Below are positions 21,952-33,855 of a DNA stretch of 64,000 nucleotides, in pieces. The notes under the pieces were generated by a model, which saw only the letters and a list, made by a program, of their open reading frames with translations, was not told where the DNA came from and did not search any database. The position numbers and the translations under genes were made by a program. This stretch comes from Oxytricha trifallax (lineage: Eukaryota > Ciliophora > Spirotrichea > Sporadotrichida > Oxytrichidae): NCBI GenBank assembly GCA_000711775.1, contig ARYC01000783.1, positions 82,926-146,925 on the forward strand, read 5' to 3'. Position 1 is the first letter of the stretch; every line of letters starts with the position of its first letter.

Positions 21952-23010
21952 ATGAGAAATAGAAATTAGCGAAATTTTGGGTCTATATATGATGAGAAAT
22001 ATTTAGATTTACTGCTTAAGCTTAGGTATGGTACGAGTATTAATATAGATTAAGTCAAACCAGTACTGAATTATTCAGCTATAGCAAAGCTCTTACACAA
22101 GAGTGCCTCTACTGTTAGGTATCACTGCATGTTAGCTATTTAACATTTTAATTCTGGTACTTGAAAACATCCAGTAAGAAAATTAAAGTTCACTTAGACC
22201 CAAATTGATTAACTCTATGACTCTTAGACTTTAAAGTATTGGGCACACTTTCCTCTTGACTAACGAGCTGTAATGTTTCATCGCAGGTTTACTAACATGC
22301 ATATCTCTCCTTAGACTATAGCCAACATTTATAGAAGAAATGGTATTACTTTCAAGACTGTCAACAGAGTGATTGATTTTACAGTGCCATTTTATAGTAA
22401 AAATTTAAACTATATATATGATTAAATACAGAGAGCTATTACTAATAACATCAAGTTCATACACGCTGATGAAGTAGTGTTTACATTCAACACTTTTATT
22501 AATAAGTCCTGGTATAAAAGTACGATAATATAGAAGTCTACGATTAGAAAGTAAAGGTTGTAACCCATGCAATTTTGGTAGGTATTAGTGAAGACTCTGG
22601 CTTAGAAAGTTATGTTATTCATCCTCGCTCTATTAAGTGAGAGTAGTACATAGGTTCCTACATAAGCTGAGAGATAAATACAACGGTTAAGAGATCATCC
22701 TGTTTGTTGACAACCTCTCAGTTCATAAGACTAAGGAGTCCAAGAAAGCTTATGAAGAGTTAAACATAACTCCTGTATACAACGTTCCCTATAGCCCATA
22801 ATTTTATGGAATCGAATTCTATTGGAGTTAAATTAAGACTCACTACAAGAAACTGCTGCTGTATCACCTTATGCATGACTTGCCCATCGATACAGTAGAC
22901 TTAATTCAAAGTAGCTGCAAGAAAGTAAGCAGAGATAAGACAACAGTTTGTGCGAGAGAAAGAAGAATGAATATTTATAAATAAGTTTTAGATTTAAATG
23001 AAAGATTTAG
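21952..23010 (+). pseudogene. TBE transposase, broken
   Basis: It starts MRNRNQRNFGSIYDEKYLDL. The frame meets TGA at 22162, then continues well through IHADEVVFTF, loses frame near 22530, and shows LFVDNLSVHKTKESKKAYEE and the FYGIEFYW block further on. The same in-frame TGA is present in the sister copy near 50391. The end is not clear because the usual NE-TGA stop is lost. Confidence 0.75.
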
Positions 23011-23011
23011 T

Positions 23012-23745
23012 TCACATATTTAATTATCCCAGAAAGGGATTAGGCTTCTCCTTCTTCTCCTCTTCTTACTGCTTGCCTGGGCCCATATTTCTTCTCTTAG
23101 TGCCAGCTCCTGCATCTATGTTCATTTCATCTGGCTTTTAAAAATCTTTATAAAGTTGATTGCTCACTTCATGAATAGTCTTTGACTTTATCTTTCTGTG
23201 AACCTTTGCATGCTCTTTCATTAGAAATATACCAGTTCCAGGTTTCCCGACAAAGTTATGTGTCAAAGCTTATTAGAGAGGTATGGATGCTTCTTAAGCT
23301 CCGCAAGCCAGGTCTCGCTTATAAGTATGACTTGCTTCTTTTTATCATCTGGAGAAATAGAGTAGCTTTTCTTGTGAGCTTTCTTCAGTGATCTCTCTGA
23401 GATAACTCTCTCTTAAAGTGCCAAGAACACCTAAGAAGAAACTACTTTCTGAAAGCTTGTTAGAAAATTGTTTGTGACTGAAATCTCTGGGTAGTTTGGT
23501 ATATCTATCAACTTAATTTCATTGTTTTTGAAGGCTTTATTATTATCACAGAGTATCGCTTTTAAGAATGAAATTTTGGTACCTTCCATCGTTGGAAGTA
23601 ATAAATCCACTATAGTATATGATTTAGTATATGTCACATGCTTACCATGCTAAGTGAGGTATCGATAGAGATCTTCTTTGCTTTTAAATCTTGAGATCAT
23701 TTCTTAAGCTTCAACCCTCTTCATTGCAGTACTTATGGAATCCAT
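23012..23745 (-). pseudogene. TBE 22-kDa-class gene with internal deletion
   Basis: It keeps GTAAGCATGTGACATATACTAAA...TATAG (36-nt intron), LLLPTMEGTKISFLKA and IPNYPEISVTN. About 50 bp are missing after VTN, removing the NLYDDAM...LPTKKQ block, so the product is truncated. Confidence 0.75.
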
Positions 23746-23919
23746 CCTTGTTCCTTCTCTTGTAATTGAATTTCAAATTTTAATATAGAGTTCTCTATCC
23801 TACTGTTATAAATCTTACTATTAAATATGGGCATCTTATAGGAGGTCAATCTGGTAAAGATATATGGAGAAAGAAGCAGAAGCTGTAACAAACTTCATAG
23901 ATGGAGCTCCTTTTTTATC

Positions 23920-24180
23920 AATTTAGTTCCATTAAATTAGTACTAAATTTCTTTAAATTTAATTCGTACTGGTACTAATTCGGTTTAATTTTTAATAGGT
24001 ACCAATTTAATTGTACCAAAAACTTAATTAGTATCTACTTTTAAACTAATGAGGTTTTAATGGAAAAGTTCTAAAATGGTTCAAAACCTAATTGGTACCA
24101 GTACCAACCTGAATATTATCTAAGTTAGTACCAAAATAAAAACTATTAAGCATGAAATTAGTAAATCTATAGTTATAAAC
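23920..24180. promoter_or_regulatory. GGTACC-type repeat array between divergent TBE genes
   Basis: Repeated GTACCAATT, AATTGGTACC and TTAGTACTAATT units in both orientations fill the space between the 22-kDa and 57-kDa genes. The third-group copy near 48450-48560 has the same unit, while other groups use AGGAGC-based units. Confidence 0.45.
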
Positions 24181-24310
24181 TAAGTATTAATATGATGTCT
24201 AACGCCTAAGAATCAACCATTTTTATTGCAGTGACAACTTCTATACAAATTTACTAAAGCCAGAGAGGTTATTAGAGCTTAATAATTGAAATTTAAATTT
24301 GAATTTAAAC

Positions 24311-24634
24311 ATGACGGCTAACTTAAATCGTAAAGCAATCTCTCTTGGCAATGGTTAATCATAGCTAAACTTTGGCACCACTAAAAAGCAAGAAGATATT
24401 TATATTGAGAGGGAAGTAGAGTTAAGAGCTCTTGAGTTTGAAGCAGAGGTCTTCAAAATTGAAGGATCTAACTAGAAGGGAGAACAGAGATAGGACTTTA
24501 AACATAAATTGAATATGTTAAGGAGGTAAAAGAACAGCAACCAATTGAAAAATAAAAACACGTTGAATGCAATGATTGTTAAAACTTCTTCTCAACTGAG
24601 TAGAGCTTGAAGAGGCATATTAAAGAAATACATT
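24311..24634 (+). pseudogene. TBE 57-kDa gene, 5' part, interrupted
   Basis: It runs MTANLNRKAISLGNG... through a C2H2 finger (ECNDCQNFFSTEQSLKRHI) and is cut at ATT by the nested TBE immediately after that finger. The second finger resumes at 28711. Confidence 0.8.
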
Positions 24635-24715
24635 CAAAACCCCAAAACCCCTTAATGAGGTTTATAAGTGCTTTGATTTGTAGGGAATTTGTTAGGGGTT
24701 GGGGTTATTAATTAA

Positions 24716-25780
24716 ATGCGAGACAAAAATAGCAAGCTTTTGGGGTCTGTTTATGATGAAGAGTATATAGATTTAGTGTTTAAACTGCGATATGGATGTG
24801 ATATATACAGTGAATAAGTCAAACCTGTACTTAATTACAAGTCAATTGCACTGCTCTTAAAGAGAAGTCCTTCAACTGTTCGCTCCCACTGCCTTATAGC
24901 TGTATAACTAAAGCAATAATAGCTGAATTCAATGCCTTAGAGGAAGTCAAAGTTTCAATAGAAGCATATTGACTATCTTATTAATGAAAAAACTTTGAAG
25001 TATTGGGCTCACTTCTCTCTTGACCAACGAGCTATTATGTTTCACCGCCAGTTCCCTGAGTTGAAGATCTCTGCATAGTCTGTTGCTAACATTTATAAAC
25101 GAAATGGTATCTCTTACAAAGGTGTGAATCGTATCAAGAGAGTGATTGATTTCACTCTGCCATTTTACAACAACAACTTAAATTATATTTATAATTAAAT
25201 GCAGAGAGTCTAATAGAATAATATTAAGTTTATACATGCTGACGAGGCTGTGTTTACCTTCAACACTTTCATCTAGAAGTCTTGGTATAAGAAGCCTAGT
25301 AATATAGAAGTATATGACTAGAAAGTCAAGGTATAAACGATGGCAATTCTTGGAGGAATTAGTGAAGATACTGGTTTAGAAACTTATGTTATTCATCCTC
25401 GCTCTATTAAGACAGAGCAGTATATTAAGTTCTTAGAACAGCTGAGAGAGAAGTACCCTGAATAAGAGATTATACTGTTTGTTGATAATCTTTCTGTTCA
25501 TAAGACTAAAGAAACAAGGAAGAGTTATGAACAACTTAGAATAACATCAGTGTTCAACGTACCTTACAGTCCATAGTTTAATGGAATTGAGTTCTACTGG
25601 GGTATATTAAAAGGCCATTACAAGAAGATGCTGCTCTACCATTTGATGCATGACCTACCTATTGATACAGTTGACTTTATTAAAAGCTCAGCGAAGAGAG
25701 TAGATAATTTATTGGCTTAAAAGCGTGCGAAAGAAGGGAGAGTGAATGTATATAAATAAGTTTTAGAGTTAAGTTAATGA
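24716..25780 (+). CDS. TBE DD34E transposase, intact
   Basis: I followed the whole frame: 354 codons from ATG to TGA without an internal TGA. The N-terminal region (to about residue 110) has an RSPSTVRSHCLIAV helix-turn-helix-like segment. Then come IHADEAVFTF (first Asp), ILFVDNLSVHKT (second Asp) and PYSPQFNGIEFYWG (Glu 34 residues later). The enzyme belongs to the Tc1/mariner superfamily and would act on the C4A4 ends. About 20 Gln codons are TAA or TAG, so the gene only makes sense in a ciliate nucleus. It is convergent with the 22-kDa gene. Confidence 0.92.
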
Positions 25781-25789
25781 ATATATAAG

Positions 25790-26576
25790 TCACATTTAGA
25801 ATTCTTTAGAGGGAGCTGGCTTCTCTTTCTTTTCTTCTATTTCTTGCTTCCCTCCTCCTAAGTTTCTTCTCTTGCTGCCAGCTCCTGCATCTATGTTCAT
25901 CGACTCTGGAGGCTAAATATTTGAATAAAGTCTCTTGCTAACTTCATACTTTGTCTGCAACTTTCGCTCTCTGTGAAGCTTGCTATTCCTTCATCAAGAA
26001 GATGCCAGTTCCAGATTTTTCTAAAGAGTTAAGCCACAAATCTTACTAGAAATATAAGGGTGCTTCTGCAGCTCTGATAGCCAGCTATCATTTATCTTGA
26101 TCCCTTGTTTGTCCTTATCTTCTGAAGAGATGCTGTACCTTTTCTTATGAGATTCTTGAATAATTTCTTTCAAGTAATCACATTTTATTGTTGCAAGTAT
26201 GCCAAAGAAATAGTTTCATTCAGGTAGTTTATTTGACAACTGCCTCTTAGTAGGCAGGTACTGCGAAACCTCTGGGTCATTCACAGAATCATCATATAAG
26301 TTAGTCACTGAGATTTCTGGATAGTTTGGAATCTCTGCAAACTTCACATCTTAAGTTTTCAAAGCTTTCTTCTCTTCGCAGAGTATTGCTCTTAGAAATG
26401 AAATTCTAGTACCTTCCATCGTTGGTAGAAACAAACCAACTACATAATCAAGATTAGTTAGTATTAGTTCATTACCTTGCTGCACCAGGTAGCGATGCAA
26501 ATCCTCCTTGCTTCTAAATCTTTGAATCAATTCTTGTGCTTGCACTCTTTTCATTGCAATCATTCATTGACTCCAT
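25790..26576 (-). pseudogene. TBE 22-kDa-class gene, two frameshifts
   Basis: Close to the intact copies at 10449 and 33856, but with one extra T right after the start (AATGATTGC) and two bases lost near 25985. Both introns are retained. The rest is open, so the lesions look recent. Confidence 0.8.
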
Positions 26577-27137
26577 CTTGTTTACAGATCTAAGAAATGA
26601 TATTCAAATTTAAGTTATTGATTTCAATTATATACCTCTGTAAAACTTACTATTAAATATGGGCATCCTATAGAAGGTCAACCTCTTAGCAGGATATGCA
26701 GAAGGTTTTGAGAACTTGTTTCAAACTTGAGAGATTGATATCAATTTCTACTGTTATAGTTCCATATTTTTAAATTTAAATTGGTACGTACTTAATTAGG
26801 AGCAGCTCCTAAAATGCTAGTACTTAATTACGAGCTTTAATTAATGCTAGTACTTAATTAGGAACACCCTAATTAATCATAAATCACAAAATGTCTCCTA
26901 AAGCAGTACGTACTTAATTAGGTGCACCTCCTAAATTGGTACGTGCTATAATCAACTTATTATTGAAAGTTAAAATGGTTCCTTTATCACCCAGATTTAG
27001 AGCTGGATCGTCTCTTAGCACTCATATTTCTTCTATAATACTCTAAAAACTTCCCTTGAAACTTGTAGGCTTGCAAAGCTCTCATATAAGCTCTCAGTTA
27101 TAGAGGCAGTTTTATAATTTTAAATTCAAATTTAAAT

Positions 27138-28588
27138 ATGAGCGCTAACATTTTAAGAAAAACAACAGCACTTCCATAAAACTAAATGAGACTTACCTTT
27201 GGCAGCAATAAAAAATGTGATAACTGTGAGATGAACTCTCATAAGGAACTACCAGAGCTATCACTTGAGGTCTCTGTTATTAAAATAGAAATTAATAATA
27301 GAAAATAAATGGCAAACAAGTGTGTGGGAGACAGAGAGGAGGAGAAAGGTATTAATGAAATGCCTATACAAACTGAAGAAGTAGAAGTATACTTTTGTGA
27401 GTAGTGTGAGAGAGAGACTTCGCTCATAAATCTAGTTGGTATAGGCATATGAAATAGCATAGAGAAGCCAAGCCAACTATATACTTAAAGCACGATAAAA
27501 TCGACGGAAAGTATGAGTGCTTCGAGTGCCATAAGCAGTATGCTCATACAAGAGATTTAAGGAAGCATCTTTTAAAAGCTCACAAGAAAGATTTAGAGAT
27601 TGAAAAGCATGAAGATGAATTGAAGCTACTGAACAAAAGAAAAAAAAGAGAATCTTCGAAACTTGTAGAACTTGAACAAGCTAGTGAATCAGAATATGTG
27701 AGGAAATCACGCAACCTACTAGCATCCGAAATCACAAAGATCATGATTAAAATTCAATATAAAAAGATTCCTGTTCTTGCCTAAATTGACCTAGACACTT
27801 CACTTTAAAGCTACCTTATATCAGAAGAATCCTTTGATAAGAAAGTTATCAATGATCATCAGTATGCATACAAGGTGTATCCCTTCAACTATCTCTTAAG
27901 TGATGATAAATACTAGATGGAGTTTACAAATGAGTATCAAGTACTCACTCAAGCAAAGTTCAAAGAGTGTAGATACTTAATAAAGTTAGATGCTGTTCTC
28001 TTTGCCAAGGATCATGTTGCTTTCAGACTCCCACTCTATGAAATGACCCTAAGAGATTTCATTACAGATCAAAGAAATCATAAGTAGCTTGGATAAATAG
28101 CAACTCAGACCATACAAGGTATAAAAGAGCTTCACAAGTTAAGGTTTGTTCACAGAGATTTGAAGCCAGAAAATATAATGATAAACTTCTCAACAGTAAG
28201 AGTAGCAATAATCGATTTCAATAGAGCCTAAAGAGTGGAAGTATCAAGGCTTGGAACTGTAATGGGAACTCAAGGGTACTATCCAGAAAGAGAAGACTGG
28301 AGAGATGGTGACTTTTAATGGGATGTGTGGGCTTTAGCAGCAATAATAATAGAGTGCGATATGCCTCGCAACGATTACTAATCTACAAGGTGTGAGAAGG
28401 ATGCTAAACAAAGAATAAAGCAATTTATTGACAGAACAAGAGTATCTCAATCAATGAAACAAATGGCAGAGTCAATAATAATAAAACCAAACTCAAGATC
28501 AGACATATCAATAGAAAAGATAGAGTTGTGGTTAAGTAAGATAAACTTCAGACCCCTACCACATGATCCTAAAGTGCATTTTGAGTGA
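27138..28588 (+). pseudogene. TBE 57-kDa zinc finger/kinase-like gene, GA-run frameshift
   Basis: It is 1451 bp against an inferred intact 1449. The excess is explained by five GA units instead of four in the first C2H2 finger (near 27408). Downstream the second finger (CFECHKQYAHTRDLRKHLLK), HRDLKPENIMI, IIDFNRA and YYPEREDWRDGDF are all in one frame to TGA. Apart from the GA run it appears intact. Confidence 0.85.
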
Positions 28589-28710
28589 TTAAATTAAATA
28601 CATTTACTATAAATTTCACATTAAAACCTATTAATAACCCCAACCCCTAACAAATTCCCTACAAATCAAAGCACTTATAAACCTCATTAAGGGGTTTTGG
28701 GGTTTTGATT

Positions 28711-29815
28711 CTGGTAAAGCAAAGATTTATTTCATGCATGATAAGGTGGATGGCAGGTATTAATGCACGACTTGCATGAAGCCTTACACTCACTTAGCTA
28801 AAGTTAAAAGACACATGCCAAATCATCATTTAAGCGAGTTTTTATTGTAAGATTAAGAGACTTAAAAACTTATACCAGCCAAGAGAAAGTCTAACACTCT
28901 TGATGCTTTAAGAGAGTAGCAAGAAAAGCTCAAGAGGCAGAAACGATATGAGTCAATACATTTTTAGCATGCTTCTAAGAGAGAGCTATATATATTCTTG
29001 CACTAAATGCTGTTGATCTTAGCAGTTGTATAGAAAACTACTTGAATATAAACGTGCCTAGCAAGGCAAAACTTATAGTAGTCTACAAGTTTGCATACAA
29101 AGTATATCCTTTCAGCTATCTCATTAAGTATAAACAGTATTAGAATGAGTTTTCTAACGAATATATCGTTCTTAGAGAAACTTAAAAAGGGATTGAAAGA
29201 ACTTGCTTAAGCTAGACGGTGTTATTTTAGGCTTTGGGTTCATCGCACTAAGGCTTAAGAAATATGAAATGACTCTAAGAGACTATCTATATCAAAACAG
29301 ATATCCGGATGACTTGAATGATATACTTTCAGATATGATTAAGGGTGTCTAGGAGTTGCATGAACTTGGATATGTTCATAGAGATCTAAAGCCTGAAAAT
29401 GTGATGCTCAACCTCTGTCCTTTAGAAGTTGTAGTTATCGATTTCAATAGAGCCTTAAGATAAGAGATTGTAACATTAGCAAAGGTCCTTGGGACACCAG
29501 GTTACTTCCCAATCAGAGGGAAGTGGACAAATGGTTCTGTTTAGTGGGATGTATGGGCAGTTGCTGCTATCATATTAGAAAGTGACATGAAAAGCATGTC
29601 TTACTTTGGTACTAAGAGTGAAAAAACAATCAATTACCTTTGCTTAGAAGCATATAAAGTAAGAAGATGTCTGCGAAGAAATAAAAAGCATAGTAGAGAT
29701 GATAATCGTAAGAGCTCCTTCATATCCTCGGTAAACATTAGATGACATACTTGAGCCACTATAGAGAGCAAGATTTAAGAGATACAACAAAGACAAGCAG
29801 ATTAAATTTGTTTGA
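28711..29815 (+). pseudogene. TBE 57-kDa gene, 3' part, displaced by nested TBE
   Basis: It resumes with the second C2H2 finger (CTTCMKPYTHLAKVKRHMPN), then a linker and the kinase-like domain with YVHRDLKPENVML and VIDFNRA. The stop TGA is at 29813. Indels occur near 29180-29240. Confidence 0.75.
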
Positions 29816-29956
29816 ATTAAGCACACTAATACTCCTTAAATATTCATTAAGTTCACATAAAAACTGCGTTTTCTCTACTAACCCCAATAAGACCCCAACT
29901 ATACCCTAAAAATCAAAGCACTTATAAAATCACTAAGGGGTTTTGGGGTTTTGAGT

Positions 29957-30915
29957 AAAATATTTAAAACTTTTAGCAATAATATTAAGAAATTGATTGG
30001 TACACAATAGCAAAAAACTTATATATTTATAATTTTGTACCATAATATATGAATAAATATTAGATTATAAGAATTATTCAACGAAAATAATATAAATTTC
30101 TTTTAATTTTAATGTTTCACTTCACAGCAATTTTTAAGTTATTTTGACTGATTAGATCTTAATTGTTGCAGCAATTACTATTGGTTTGTCATAAAATCAA
30201 TTTCTTTAAAGGTGTTATGCTCAACAATTTTTATTAATTTTTTTATTCCTTAAGCTTAATCATCATACAATAAATGCTTAGATTTACAGTAATGCCTTAG
30301 GCCTTCATTTGTAAAGAACTGTTTGAAAATAACTTAGTTTTCTTTAAAGTCCATTACGTATATTTTGAGGCCTCCTGCGAAAATTATGACTGTTCTAAAG
30401 GCTTAAATGTATACTTTTTTAATAAAAAATTCGTCATTTTCTTTAGTATAAGGATAAATTACATCATCCTTATTCAGTATTTTTAAATACACTTTTTTGA
30501 AAAAAATGCAATGGAAGTTGTTGGATACCACGTTAATGATCTTTCCATGTGTTTTAATAGTTTATTTGCTTACTTAAATTAATTCGTACGTTACTCACCT
30601 TTCACTATAACCAAACTAAAACATCAGCAATCCTTAAAATCTTATATAATAAAAGAAGTCATCACATATTATTGACAATGATTCTGTATCAAATACTTCG
30701 AGTCTAAAATTCTTGTTAAGATGACTAATTGATAAATCATAGGATAAAATTAACTAGAGTCCAGTCAATGAGTAAATCCTTAAACAAAAGTTACTTTTAA
30801 TTGGAATTCTTTTGCTTTATCTTTCTTCAAGTTTTATAGTTCTTGGATATCTATGCTCTTAAGGTTTTCTAGATCTAAAAAATTAATTGCTACTGGTCTT
30901 TTAGATAAAATACAT
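29957..30915 (-). CDS. unrecognised gene piece next to a TBE, one 30-nt intron
   Basis: It is open from ATG at 30915 down to the TBE end at 29953. The intron spans 30569-30598 (GTGAGT...TAAG); the exon phase matches across it. The protein has strand-rich units (FRLEVFDTESLSIIC, IIFAGGLKIYVMDF) that suggest a WD-like propeller, followed by a Gln/Lys-rich helix. It lies between two TBE ends, 29953 and 30949. General style is like the gene at 13240-14716; they may be paralogs or parts of one family. Confidence 0.5.
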
Positions 30916-30948
30916 TAAAAAATAGGAGAAACAGAGAGAGAGTTTAAT

Positions 30949-31731
30949 CAAAACCCCAAAACCACTTAATGAGGTTTATAATTGCTTTGATTTGTAGGGT
31001 ATAGTTGGGGTCTTATTGTGGTTAATAGACAAAACACAGGTTTTATGTGAATTTAATGAATATTAAATGAATGTTAGTTCGCTTATATCAAACAAATTTT
31101 ATCTGCTTGTCTTTATTATATCTTTCGAACCTTGTTCTCTCTAGTAGGTCAAGTAAATCATCTAATGTTTATCGAGGATAGTTTGGAGCTCTCACGATCA
31201 TCATCTCTACTAAGCTTTTAATTTCTTTGCAGACATCTTCTTAATCTATTTGTTACGAAGCCAAACTTATTGATAGCTTTTCATGTTTAATACCAAAGTA
31301 AGACATACTTTCCAAATCACTTTCTAATATTATTACAGCTACTGCTCAAACATCCCATTAGACAGAACCATTTTTCCACTTCTCTCTTATTGGGAAGTAT
31401 TCGGGAGTCCCAAGTACCTATGCTAAAGTTACAATCTCTTTTCTTAAAGCTCTATTGAAATCGATTACAACTACTTCTAATGGGCAAAGATTCAGCATTA
31501 CATTTTCAGGCTTCAAATGTCTATGAACATATTCAAGTTCATGCAACTAATTGACACCCTTTATCATATCTGAAAGTATATCGTTTAAATCAGCGGGGTA
31601 ACGATTATGATAGAGATAGTGTCTTAAAGTCATTTCAAATTTCTTGAGTCTTATTGCAATAAAACCATAGCTTAATAAACACCAAAGCCTCAAAACCACA
31701 TCGTCATCTCATTATCAAAGTATTAAGTTAT
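30949..31731 (-). mobile_element. TBE fragment (third group), one end only
   Basis: The telomeric tip CAAAACCCCAAAACCAC at 30949 and the subterminal repeat are present; the rest is cut off where the next TBE (31735) begins. The element does not resume after 35800. Confidence 0.8.
31088..31720 (-). pseudogene. TBE 57-kDa gene, kinase-like C-terminal half only
   Basis: It matches 29230-29815: MTLRHYLYHNRYP, YVHRHLKPENVML (HRH in place of HRD) and a DFNRA block. The N-terminal half with the zinc fingers is missing. Confidence 0.75.
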
Positions 31732-31852
31732 AATCAAAACCCCAAAACCCCTTAATGAGGTTTATAAGTGCTTTGATTTGTAGGGAATTTGTTAGGGGTT
31801 GGGGTTATTAATAGGTTTAATGTGAAATTTATAGCAAATGTATTTAATTTAA

Positions 31853-33296
31853 TCACTCAAAATGCACTTTAGGATCATGTGGTAGGGGTCTGAAGTTTAT
31901 CTTACTTAACCACAACTCTATCTGCTCTATTGATATGTCTGATCTTGAGTTTGGTTTTATTATTATTGACTCTGCCATTTATTTCATTGATTGAGATACT
32001 CTTGTTCTGTCAATAAATTGCTTTATTCTTTGTTTAGCATCCTTCTCACACCTTGTAGAGTAATAATCGTTGCGAGGCATATCGCACTCTATTATTATTG
32101 CTGCTAAAGCCCACACATCCCACTAAAAGTCACCATCTCTCCAGTCTTCTCTTTCTGGATAGTACCCTTGAGTTCCCATTACAGTTCCAAGCCTTGATAC
32201 TTCACTCTATAGGCTCTATTGAAATCGATTATTGCTACTCTTATTGGTGAGAAGTTTATCATTATATTTTCTGGCTTCAAATCTCTGTGAACAAACCCTA
32301 ACTTGTGAAGCTCTTTTATACCTTGTATGGTCTGAGTTGCTATTTATCCAAGCTACTTATGATTTCTTTGATCTGTAATGAAATCTCTTAGGGTCATTTC
32401 ATAGAGTGGGAGTCTGAAAGCAACATGATCCTTGGCAAAGAGAACAGCATCTAACTTTATTAAGTATCTACACTCTTTGAACTTTGCTTGAGTGAGTACA
32501 TGATACTCATTTGTAAACTCCATCTAGTATTTATCATCACTTAAGAGATAGTTGAAGGGATACACCTTGTATGCATACTGATGATCATTGATAACTTTCT
32601 TATCAAAAGATTCTTCTAATATAAGGTAGCTTTAAAGTGAAGTCAAGGTCAATTTAGGCAAGAACAGGAATCTTTTTATATTGAATTTTAATCATGATCT
32701 TTGTGATTTCGGATGCTAGTAGGTTGCGTGATTTCCTCACATATTCTGATTCACTAGCTTGTTCAAGCTCTACAAGTTTCGAAGATTCTCTTGTTTTTCT
32801 TTTGTTCAGTAGCTTCAATTCATCTTCATGCTTTTCAATCTCTAAATCTTTCTTGTGAGCTTTTAAAAGATGCTTCCTTAAATCTCTTGTATGAGCATAC
32901 TGCTTATGGCACTCGAAGCACTCATACTATCCGTCGATTTTATCGTGCTTTAAGTAGACAGTTGACTTGGCTTCTCTATGCTCTTTCACAAGCCTATACC
33001 AACTAGATTTATGAGCGAAGTCTCTCACACTACTCACAAAAGTATACTTCTACTTCATCAGTTTGTATAGGCATTTCATTAATACCTTCTCCTCCTCTCT
33101 GTCTCCCACACACTTGTTTGCCATTTATTTTCTATTATTAATTTCTATTTTAATAACAGAGACCTCAAGTGATAGCTCTGGTAGTTCCTTATGAGAGTTC
33201 ATCTCACAGCTATCACACTTTTTATTGACGCCAAAAGTAAGTCTCATTTAGTTTGATCGAAGTGCTGCTGTTTTTCTTAAAATGTTAGCGCTCATA
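31853..33296 (-). pseudogene. TBE 57-kDa zinc finger/kinase-like gene, frameshifted
   Basis: It has three TC units in the first-finger run (four are needed for an open frame), one base lost near 32203, two near 32644 and one near 33090. The kinase-like blocks are otherwise as in the sister copies. Confidence 0.85.
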
Positions 33297-33855
33297 TTAA
33301 AATTTGAATTTAAAATTATAAAACTGCCTCTATAACTGAGAGCTTATATGAGAGCTTTCCAAGCCTACAAGTTTAAGGGAAGTTTTTAGAGTATTATAGA
33401 AGAAATATGAGTGCTAAGAGACGATCCAGCTCTAAATCTGGGTGATAAAGGAACCATTTTAACTTTCAATAATAAGTTGATTATAGCACGTACCAATTTA
33501 GGAGGTGCACCTAATTAAGTACGTACTGCTTTAGGAGACATTTTGTGATTTATGATTAATTAGGGTGTTCCTAATTAAGTACTAGCATTAATTAAAGCTC
33601 GTAATTAAGTACTAGCATTTTAGGAGCTGCTCCTAATTAAGTACGTACCATTTAAATTTAAAAATATGGAACTATAACAGTAGAAATTGATATCAATCTC
33701 TCAAGTTTGAAACAAGTACTCAAAACCTTCTCCATATCCTACTAAAAGGTTGACCTCCTATAGGATGCCCACATTTAATAGTAAGTTTTACAGAGGTAAA
33801 TAATTGAAATCAATAAACTTAAATTTGAATATCATTTCTTAGATATGTAAACAAG

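Larger units (their letters stand above)
24635..28707 (+). mobile_element. TBE transposon (first group), nested in a third-group TBE
   Basis: Perfect telomeric tips, target duplication ATT (24632-24634 and 28708-28710), length 4073 bp. Gene order is transposase (+), 22-kDa (-), 57-kDa (+). By eye it is nearly identical to the copies at 8314, 31735 and 51801. Confidence 0.95.
21850..29953 (+). mobile_element. TBE transposon (third group), split by a nested TBE
   Basis: Perfect C4A4C4A4 tips are present at both ends, with the subterminal GTAGGGTATAGTTGGGG repeat. Without the nested copy the element is about 4.03 kb. Gene order is transposase (+), 22-kDa (-), 57-kDa (+). The flanking triplets are ACT and AGT: both fit ANT but are not a direct repeat. 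Confidence 0.9.

Noticed and set aside
23431-23637. Short ATG-to-TAA/TAG frames taken as complete genes
   Set aside because: They are pieces of the 22- and 57-kDa TBE genes cut at Gln codons by the standard code.
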